Positions 44,228 to 50,148 of a DNA stretch of 50,148 nucleotides are shown here, in pieces. The notes under the pieces were generated by a model. The model had not been told where the DNA came from. It made no database searches and was given only the letters and a program-made list of their open reading frames with translations. Location of the stretch: the NCBI GenBank assembly GCA_017935785.1, contig JAGBGU010000088.1:1-50148 (forward strand), written 5' to 3'. How positions within the stretch are numbered: the stretch's first letter is position 1; each line of letters opens with the position of its first letter. Source of the DNA: Bacteroidaceae bacterium. GTDB taxonomy: Bacteria > Bacteroidota > Bacteroidia > Bacteroidales > Bacteroidaceae. A program made the translations under genes and the position numbers.

Positions 44228-45511
44228 ATGGAAACAAAAAATCAGAAAAGTAATGTTCTGGCCATTATTGTGATGATCCTGCTCTTCGGTATGATCTCAT
44301 TTGTGACCAACCTGGCGTCGCCCATGGGTGACATCCTCAAGAATCAGTTCGATGTTGCCAACTGGATGGGAACTCTCGGAGTGTTGGCAAACTTCATCGC
44401 ATATGCCGTAATGGGTATTCCCGCTGGTAACATGCTCCAGAAGATGGGTTACAAGAAGACAGCCCTTATTGCTGTAATCGTAGGTTTTGTCGGCGTTGCC
44501 ATCCAGACTATCTCTGGTACCATCGCCAGCAACACCGCTTTCGGTGTTTATCTGCTCGGTGCTTTCGTTGCCGGTTTCTCAATGTGTATGCTTAACATTG
44601 TGGTTAACCCGATGCTCAACAAGCTGGGCGGCGGCGGCAACAAGGGTAACCAGCTCATTCAGATTGGTGGTTCTTTCAACTCTCTGATGGGTACCGCATG
44701 TATCTTCCTGACCGGTGTACTTATCCCCAACGGTATCAAGAACGCTGTCATCAGTGACGTATTCCCCCTGATGTACCTTGCTTTGGGTATCTTCGCTCTG
44801 GCATTCATCGTAATCTTCATGAGCTACATTCCCGAGAACGCTCCCCAGACTGTTACTAAGGAGAAGTCTGAGATTGGCCCCATGTCATTCCGTCATTTCG
44901 TACTGGGCGCCGTTGCCATCTTCGTATATGTAGGTGTTGAGGTTGGTATTCCCAACGTACTGCAGAAGTGGTTGCAGAACGGTGGTCTCACTGTTGAAAG
45001 CGGTGCAGAAGCCATTGCAGCTACCGTAACAGCCACATACTGGTTCCTGATGCTCGTAGGCCGTCTGGGCGGTGCAGCCATTGCTGCAAAGGTATCAGCC
45101 AAGGCCATGTTGGGAACTGTTTCATTCATCGGTCTGGTACTCGTATTGGGTGCAATCTTCATGAGCCCCGAAACTACTGTAAACCTCCCCGTATTCCGCG
45201 GAACTGAAGGTTTCGGAACAGCCCTCGTACCCATCAACGCCGCACTGCTCGTACTCTGCGGTCTGTGTACATCCGTAATGTGGGGCGGTATCTTCAACCT
45301 CGCAGTAGAAGGCCTTGGCAAGCACACTGAAAAGGCTTCAGGTATCTTCATGGCACTTGTTTGCGGTGGTGGTATTCTTCCCTTCATCCAGAACGGTGTT
45401 GTGGACATTACCAACGACTACCTTACCAGCTATTGGGTAATCATCATAGGTATGGCCTACATGCTGTTCTATGCTCTCATCGGCAGCAAGGTAACCAAGC
45501 GTGCAGATTAA
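44228..45511 (+). CDS. FHS-type MFS sugar permease (probably galactose/glucose)
   Basis: A 427-residue protein with 12 predicted membrane helices, of the fucose/glucose/galactose:proton symporter (FHS) branch of the MFS. Family cues are helix 1 SFVTNLASPMGDILK, the MGIPAGNMLQKMGYKK loop between helices 2 and 3, NIVVNPMLNKLGGGGNKGNQLIQIGGSFNSLMGT, and the C-terminal half GLCTSVMWGGIFNLAVEGLGKHTEKASG. Placement between galM and galK points to galactose as substrate; that is inference. A hairpin without a T tract separates it from galK. Confidence 0.88.
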   Translation: METKNQKSNVLAIIVMILLFGMISFVTNLASPMGDILKNQFDVANWMGTLGVLANFIAYAVMGIPAGNMLQKMGYKKTALIAVIVGFVGVAIQTISGTIASNTAFGVYLLGAFVAGFSMCMLNIVVNPMLNKLGGGGNKGNQLIQIGGSFNSLMGTACIFLTGVLIPNGIKNAVISDVFPLMYLALGIFALAFIVIFMSYIPENAPQTVTKEKSEIGPMSFRHFVLGAVAIFVYVGVEVGIPNVLQKWLQNGGLTVESGAEAIAATVTATYWFLMLVGRLGGAAIAAKVSAKAMLGTVSFIGLVLVLGAIFMSPETTVNLPVFRGTEGFGTALVPINAALLVLCGLCTSVMWGGIFNLAVEGLGKHTEKASGIFMALVCGGGILPFIQNGVVDITNDYLTSYWVIIIGMAYMLFYALIGSKVTKRAD

Positions 45512-45537
45512 TTTTGAAATTATAAACCCTTTTAAAA

Positions 45538-45561
45538 GCCCAAAGACGCAAGCCTTTGGGC
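45538..45561 (+). terminator. Weak hairpin between permease and galK
   Basis: GCCCAAAG and CTTTGGGC pair perfectly around an 8-base loop, but no T tract follows. It may stabilise or partly terminate the upstream mRNA to set the galK level. Confidence 0.4.
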
Positions 45562-45586
45562 AACATTAAAAAACTATTTTAGACAT

Positions 45587-46747
45587 ATGAAACTGACTAT
45601 AGAAGACGTAAGAAGCCGCTTTATCAAGCACTTTGATGGTAGTACCGGATCTGTTTATGCTTCTCCCGGACGAATCAACCTCATCGGTGAGCATACCGAC
45701 TACAACAACGGTTTCGTATTCCCCGGTGCCGTAGAGCAGGGAATGATTGCCGAATTGAAAGTTAATGGTACACGCAACGTACGCGCATACAGTATCGACC
45801 TGAAGGACTATGTAGAATTCTCTCTGGACTGCGAAAAGGGTCCCAACGCCACATGGGCACGCTACATATATGGTGTATGCCGCGAAATGATGGCTCTGGG
45901 TGTTCCTGTTGAAGGATTCAACACCGCATTTGCCGGCGATGTACCCCTCGGTGCCGGAATGTCCTCTTCTGCCGCTCTGGAAAGCACATACGCCTATGCC
46001 CTCAACGACATGTTCGGTGACAACAAGATTGAACGTCTCGAGCTCGCCCGCGTAGGTCAGCGCACAGAACACAAGTATATCGGCGTTAACTGCGGTATCA
46101 TGGACCAGGCTATTTCTTGTCTCGGCAAGGCTGGCAACCTCATGCGTATGGACTGCCGCTCAGGCGAAATCGCCTACTTCCCCTGGAATCCCAAGGGATA
46201 CCAGCTGGTACTTGTAAACAGCTGCGTTAAGCACGAGCTGAAGGGTTCTCCCTACAACGAGCGCCGTCTCCAGTGCGAGCACGTTGCTGAAGTGATTGCC
46301 CAGAACCACCCCGAAGTAAAGTCACTGCGCGATGCCAACTACGATATGCTGGAAGAGGTTAAGGACCAGATTACAGCCGACGAATACAAGCGCGCACGCT
46401 ATGTGATTGGCGAAGTAGTTCGCGTACTTACCGTTTGCGACGCACTCGAAAAGGGTGACTACGAAACTGTTGGCCAGATGATGTACGAAACCCACTTCGG
46501 CCTGAGCAAGGAATACGAAGTAAGTTGCGAAGAACTGGATTTCCTGAACGAAATAGCCAAGGAAGAAGGCGTAACCGGTTCACGCATCATGGGTGGCGGC
46601 TTTGGCGGCTGCACCATCAACCTCATTGCAGACGAACTGGTAGACAACTTCAAGAAGGTTGTTGTTGAGAAGTTTGAGGCAAAATACGGCAAGAAACCCG
46701 TCATCATCGACGTGGTTATCGGCGACGGTGCACGCAAACTCTGCTAA
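45587..46747 (+). CDS. galK: Galactokinase
   Basis: GalK phosphorylates alpha-D-galactose at C1 with ATP. The 386-residue GHMP kinase has the galactose signature PGRINLIGEHTDYNNG (about residues 26-41), the ATP-binding PLGAGMSSSAALE, the catalytic Asp region NCGIMDQAIS, and the C-terminal glycine motif GSRIMGGGFGGCTINL. It completes the galM-permease-galK unit and is closed by a terminator. Confidence 0.97.
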   Translation: MKLTIEDVRSRFIKHFDGSTGSVYASPGRINLIGEHTDYNNGFVFPGAVEQGMIAELKVNGTRNVRAYSIDLKDYVEFSLDCEKGPNATWARYIYGVCREMMALGVPVEGFNTAFAGDVPLGAGMSSSAALESTYAYALNDMFGDNKIERLELARVGQRTEHKYIGVNCGIMDQAISCLGKAGNLMRMDCRSGEIAYFPWNPKGYQLVLVNSCVKHELKGSPYNERRLQCEHVAEVIAQNHPEVKSLRDANYDMLEEVKDQITADEYKRARYVIGEVVRVLTVCDALEKGDYETVGQMMYETHFGLSKEYEVSCEELDFLNEIAKEEGVTGSRIMGGGFGGCTINLIADELVDNFKKVVVEKFEAKYGKKPVIIDVVIGDGARKLC

Positions 46748-46794
46748 TGGCATAAGGATAAAACAAGTATTGAACATATTCTTCAATACACAGC

Positions 46795-46828
46795 TTAGGG
46801 CCGTACCCCACACGGGATACGGCCCTAA
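46795..46828 (+). terminator. Terminator of the gal operon
   Basis: TTAGGGCCGTACCC and GGGATACGGCCCTAA pair with one bulge around CACAC, followed by TTATATT. It lies 47 bp after galK. Confidence 0.75.
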
Positions 46829-46896
46829 TTATATTAAAAAATACGCTTTAGCGCATATTTGGATTTGAAAGATTTTATTACTTGATATAATTTGTG

Positions 46897-46904
46897 TAAA
46901 TTTG
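46897..46904 (+). promoter_or_regulatory. -7 box for tkt-rpiB
   Basis: TAAATTTG, 29 bp before the tkt start. The expected -33 position reads TTTT. Confidence 0.55.
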
Positions 46905-46933
46905 TATCCAAAATAAAACAACTCTAAAAAACG

Positions 46934-48961
46934 ATGAACGATATCAAGACCCTTAACCATGCGGCCGACAATATCCGCATTTTGGCAGTTAGTGCAGTAG
47001 AAAAAGCAAAAAGCGGACACCCCGGAGGCGCAATGGGAGGAGCAGACTTTATCAATGTGCTCTATAGCGAGTATCTCAAATACGACCCCAAAGACCCGTT
47101 GTGGGTAGGTCGCGACCGTTTTTATCTTGACCCCGGACACATGGCCCCCATGCTGTACGCCCAGCTTTGCCTTACCGGCAAATACACGCTGGAAGAACTG
47201 GCAAATCTGCGCCAATGGGGTTCGCCCACTACCGGTCACCCCGAATTCGACCCCACAAGAGGCATTGAGAACACATCTGGTCCTCTGGGACAGGGTCACA
47301 CCTATGCCGTAGGCGCAGCCATAGCCGCCAAGTTCCTTGCCGCCCACACCGGCAACCCCACATTCAACAAGGAAACCATCTACACCTATATCAGCGACGG
47401 CGGTATACAGGAGGAAATCTCACTTGGTGCAGCCCGCATCGCAGGAAAGCTCGAGCTGGACAATCTTATCATGTTCTATGACGCCAACGAAATCCAGCTC
47501 TCTACAGAGACCGGCGATGTAATGAACGAGGACACCGGCGCCAAATACCGCGCCATGGGATGGGAAGTGTTTGAGATTGACGGAAACGACGTGGCACAGA
47601 TTCGCACCGCCATAGAAGCCGCACAGAAGGTTGTGGGCAAGCCCACCCTCATCATCGGACGCTGCATCATGGGTAAGGGAGCCCTTAAGGCTGACGGTTC
47701 ATCCTATGAAAAAAGTTGCAAGACACACGGCGCACCCCTTGGAGGCGATGCATACGTCAATACAGTGAAGAATCTGGGAGGAGACCCAGAAAACCCCTTC
47801 GTTATCTTTGACGATGTAAAGGAAATCTACACCAAGCGCGCTGCAGAACTGGAGGCTATTGCCGCAGAACGCCATGCCGAAGAAGAAGAATGGGCAAAGG
47901 CCAATCCTGAAATGGCTGCCAAGCAGGCACAATGGTTCAGCGGAAATGCTCCCGTTGTGGACTGGAGCGGCCTCACACAAAAGGACGATGCCCCCACCCG
48001 TAACGCCAGCGCAGCCTGTCTTGGCATACTTGCAGAACAGGTTCCCAACATGATTTGTTCAAGTGCAGACCTCTGCAACAGCGACAAGACCGACGGTTTC
48101 CTCAATAAGACCAAGAACCTTGTAGCGGGCGATTTCTCTGGCGGATTCCTTCAGGCAGGCGTGGCAGAGCTTACCATGGCATGCTGCTGCATAGGTATGG
48201 CGCTTCACGGAGGTATCATCCCTGCCTGCGGAACATTCTTCGTGTTCTCAGACTATATGAAACCCGCCATCCGCATGGCAGCCCTCATGCAGTTGCCCGT
48301 CAAGTTTATCTGGACACACGATGCCTTCCGCGTAGGCGAAGACGGCCCCACCCACGAGCCGGTTGAGCAGGAAGCACAGATCCGTCTGATGGAAAAGCTG
48401 AAGAACCATAAGGGACGCAACTCCATGATGGTACTCCGCCCTGCCGACGTACACGAGACATCCGTGGCATGGGCAATGGCTATGGAGAACCACTGTTCTC
48501 CCACAGCGCTTATCCTCAGTCGCCAGAACGTGAACAACCTTCCCGTCGGCACAGATTACGAGCAGGCACGCAAGGGTGCATACATCGTAACCGGCAGCGA
48601 TGAAGACTACGATGTCATCATGGTGGCATCCGGTTCAGAGGTTTCCACCCTGGTTGCCGGAGCAGAACTGCTTCGCAAGGACGGCATCAAGGTACGTATC
48701 GTATCCGCACCTTCCGAAGGCGTGTTCCGCACACAGCCCATAGAATACCAGCAGAGCATCATTCCCATGGGTTCAAAGATATTCGGTCTCACAGCAGGCT
48801 TGCCCGTCAATCTGCAGGGATTCCTCATCGGCGCACAGCCCGAGAGCCGCATTTGGGGCTTGGAAAGCTTCGGATTCAGCGCACCTTACAAGGTGCTTGA
48901 TGAAAAACTGGGCTATACGGCACAGAACGTATACGAACAGGTAAAGGCAATGTTTGCATAA
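46934..48961 (+). CDS. tkt: Transketolase
   Basis: Transketolase moves two-carbon units between ketoses and aldoses with thiamine diphosphate. The 675-residue product is a complete bacterial-type enzyme. AKSGHPGGAMG holds a substrate histidine, GPLGQGHTYAVG and DGGIQEE form the ThDP/metal region (slightly divergent from the usual GDGCLMEG), and the pyrimidine domain has FVFSDYMKPAIR, THDAFRVGEDGPTHEPVEQ and RPADVHET. The C-terminal domain is intact. It forms an operon with rpiB, giving the non-oxidative pentose phosphate branch. Confidence 0.97.
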   Translation: MNDIKTLNHAADNIRILAVSAVEKAKSGHPGGAMGGADFINVLYSEYLKYDPKDPLWVGRDRFYLDPGHMAPMLYAQLCLTGKYTLEELANLRQWGSPTTGHPEFDPTRGIENTSGPLGQGHTYAVGAAIAAKFLAAHTGNPTFNKETIYTYISDGGIQEEISLGAARIAGKLELDNLIMFYDANEIQLSTETGDVMNEDTGAKYRAMGWEVFEIDGNDVAQIRTAIEAAQKVVGKPTLIIGRCIMGKGALKADGSSYEKSCKTHGAPLGGDAYVNTVKNLGGDPENPFVIFDDVKEIYTKRAAELEAIAAERHAEEEEWAKANPEMAAKQAQWFSGNAPVVDWSGLTQKDDAPTRNASAACLGILAEQVPNMICSSADLCNSDKTDGFLNKTKNLVAGDFSGGFLQAGVAELTMACCCIGMALHGGIIPACGTFFVFSDYMKPAIRMAALMQLPVKFIWTHDAFRVGEDGPTHEPVEQEAQIRLMEKLKNHKGRNSMMVLRPADVHETSVAWAMAMENHCSPTALILSRQNVNNLPVGTDYEQARKGAYIVTGSDEDYDVIMVASGSEVSTLVAGAELLRKDGIKVRIVSAPSEGVFRTQPIEYQQSIIPMGSKIFGLTAGLPVNLQGFLIGAQPESRIWGLESFGFSAPYKVLDEKLGYTAQNVYEQVKAMFA

Positions 48962-48974
48962 ACAGACAATAGAA

Positions 48975-49418
48975 ATGGAAAAGAAAATCATCGGTCTGGC
49001 CAGCGACCACGCAGGATATGAGCTGAAAGAGTTTGTCAAGACCTATCTTCAGGAAAAGGGCATTGCATATAAGGATTTCGGAACAGACAGTGAAGCAAGC
49101 TGCGACTATCCCGACTATGCCCACCCTCTTGCACAGGCTGTGGAAGAAGGCGTCTGCTATCCCGGCATAGCCGTCTGCGGAAGCGGAGAAGGCATCAGCA
49201 TGACACTGAACAAACACCAGGGCATCCGTGCCGCACTTTGTTGGCAGCCTGAAATAGCCGCCCTTACACGCCAGCACAACGACGCCAACGTACTGGTAAT
49301 GCCAGGAAGATTCATCAGCCACGAAGAGGCCTCCGCCATTATGGACAATTTTCTCAACACTCCGTTCGAGGGCGGTCGCCATCAAGGCAGAATAGACAAG
49401 ATACCGGTAAAACAGTAA
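48975..49418 (+). CDS. rpiB: Ribose 5-phosphate isomerase B
   Basis: RpiB interconverts ribose 5-phosphate and ribulose 5-phosphate (or allose 6-phosphate analogues). The 147-residue protein shows ASDHAGYELKEF at the N terminus, YPDYAHPLAQAV, the active-site cysteine in AVCGSGEGISMTLNKHQGIRAALC, and RQHNDANVLVMPGR near the end. I start at the ATG at 48975; an in-frame ATG at 48954 overlaps the end of tkt. A strong terminator follows. Confidence 0.96.
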   Translation: MEKKIIGLASDHAGYELKEFVKTYLQEKGIAYKDFGTDSEASCDYPDYAHPLAQAVEEGVCYPGIAVCGSGEGISMTLNKHQGIRAALCWQPEIAALTRQHNDANVLVMPGRFISHEEASAIMDNFLNTPFEGGRHQGRIDKIPVKQ

Positions 49419-49456
49419 TAAGCATAAGACGTATTACTACGTTCTCCCCCCTATTT

Positions 49457-49494
49457 AATGCCATCTTATTTTTGCAGGAATAAGATGGCATTTT
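49457..49494 (+). terminator. Terminator of tkt-rpiB
   Basis: AATGCCATCTTATT and its exact complement form a 14-bp stem with an 8-base loop, followed by TTTT. Confidence 0.85.
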
Positions 49495-49539
49495 ATTATT
49501 AAACATACGCTAATACCCCTGCGGAAGGGACAGCTTTAA

Positions 49540-49805
49540 GAGATGTTCTAAAAATTATGTCGCGTTGATTTTCGTTCTATTTTCGTGTGTGCTTTTGTAA
49601 GTTGAAGAAGGAACATAGCGGGCTATATGACTGATGAGACTTGACAAAATGACACCGAAAGGGACTATTAAGTGAGCGAAAACCAAACTTGTTTGAGATT
49701 TTCCGAGCGGTAGTCCCTTCGGCGACAGCCAAAAGTCGAAAAGCGGCCGAAACTGAGAACACCAGAAAAGGTAAAAACTTAAATCCAGAATTTTTAGAAC
49801 ATCTC
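49540..49805 (-). mobile_element. 266-bp MITE-like element, copy 2 (inverted relative to copy 1)
   Basis: It has the same length as copy 1 and, by eye, more than 90 percent identity in reverse orientation. The 17-bp inverted ends read GAGATGTTCTAAAAATT, flanked by TTAA on both sides (49536-49539 and 49806-49809). The terminal bases differ from copy 1 at the second and third positions, yet match each other within the copy. It lies 45 bp beyond the rpiB terminator. A 61-residue frame on one strand and a shorter one on the other are conserved between copies but look incidental. Confidence 0.85.
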
Positions 49806-49894
49806 TTAATTGTAAAGATTTATTTGCAGTTAATAGAATCAGCCAAAGCTGGTCAAAATGTGCAAAAACGCTTTAAAAAGGAGGCAAAAAAAGC

Positions 49895-49992
49895 CCCAGT
49901 TGGGAAAAAATAATTTTCCAATTGAAAAAAAATAATTTTCCAACAGGGAAATAATATTTTCCCAACTGGGCATTTTAAGCTTTCCAACTGGA
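49895..49992. repeat. AT-rich region with repeated TTTTCC(C)AA motifs and a 14-bp inverted repeat
   Basis: CCCAGTTGGGAAAA (49895-49908) and its exact complement (49957-49970) enclose two more copies of the TTTTCCAA motif, and a fourth follows at 49980-49992. Motif starts at about 49914, 49936, 49957 and 49980 are 21-23 bp apart. No gene is seen from 49419 to the end of the window; beyond 49992 I see only AT-rich sequence with the loosely repeated phrase GACAnAAGAACAT. Confidence 0.7.
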
Positions 49993-50148
49993 TTTATACT
50001 GAAATATGGTTTTGTAAAGAATTTTGATGGTACACGGATTCTTTTTTTGACAGAAGAACATTATGAGCAATCAGCTTTGAGTTTTTTCGACAAAAGAACA
50101 TAAGGACATAAGTTTTTATGAGACACATAGTTCACAGCCGTCTTTGCA

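Noticed and set aside
49689..49913. 74-residue frame running out of the second element
   Set aside because: Its first half is element sequence shared with copy 1 and the rest is AT-rich, lysine-heavy sequence with no start signals.

Overview
The window is chromosomal DNA from a member of the order Bacteroidales (Bacteroides/Prevotella-like). Three things support this. Gene starts lack Shine-Dalgarno sequences and are instead preceded by the Bacteroidetes promoter pattern: a -7 box TAnnTTTG, often with TTTG or CTTG exactly 20 bp upstream. The families are typical of the group (PCMD, DUF4286, DUF6261, DUF3472, nspC, an Rnf complex with an RseC-like protein, class 3 FBPase). All tRNA genes but one lack an encoded CCA. 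Coding density is high and no long gene looks broken. I cannot name the species.

Layout. 1-134 is a small element bounded by 13-bp inverted repeats. 279-1643 (-) holds a ThuA-like lipoprotein and a DUF1573 protein. 1792-4227 (+) is DUF4286, ruvC and a ModF-like ABC ATPase. 4254-5253 (-) is a DUF456 membrane protein and five tRNA genes (Leu/Gly/Leu/Leu/Gly). 5406-8786 (-) is nspC, a PCMD protein and an Omp85-type barrel. 8905-17425 (+) is class 3 fructose-bisphosphatase, a GH92 mannosidase fused to a basic-secretory-protein peptidase domain, a 42-bp palindrome-bearing tandem array, a DUF6261 protein and a GH89 alpha-N-acetylglucosaminidase. 17551-23627 (-) is a TonB-receptor-like outer-membrane barrel, a lipid-anchored TPR/TM/HTH regulator and an unknown lipoprotein. 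23869-30505 (-) is galE behind a complete rnfABCDGE set with an RseC-like gene. 30592-33340 (-) is a DbpA-type helicase and an NhaD-like antiporter. 33459-36779 holds a small exported protein, a TIM-barrel lipoprotein and a DUF5077/DUF3472 lipoprotein. 37316-49418 (+) is a LysM glucosaminidase, an asymmetric ABC-F protein, grpE-dnaJ-folC, galM-permease-galK and tkt-rpiB. The last 730 bp contain a terminator, a repeat element and AT-rich palindromes but no gene.

How the genes work together. galE, galM, the sugar permease and galK make up most of a Leloir galactose pathway (galT is not in the window). tkt and rpiB form the non-oxidative pentose phosphate branch, and FBPase supports gluconeogenesis. 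GH92, GH89 and the BSP domain suggest trimming of host glycoproteins. Rnf couples ferredoxin and NAD redox to an ion gradient, which an NhaD-like antiporter could also use.

The most notable non-genic features are two. One is a pair of 266-bp miniature elements (36949-37214 and 49540-49805) in opposite orientation, each with 17-bp terminal inverted repeats and a 4-bp target duplication. The other is the tandem array at 14033-14314, where a 10-bp palindrome recurs every 42 bp, about four helical turns.
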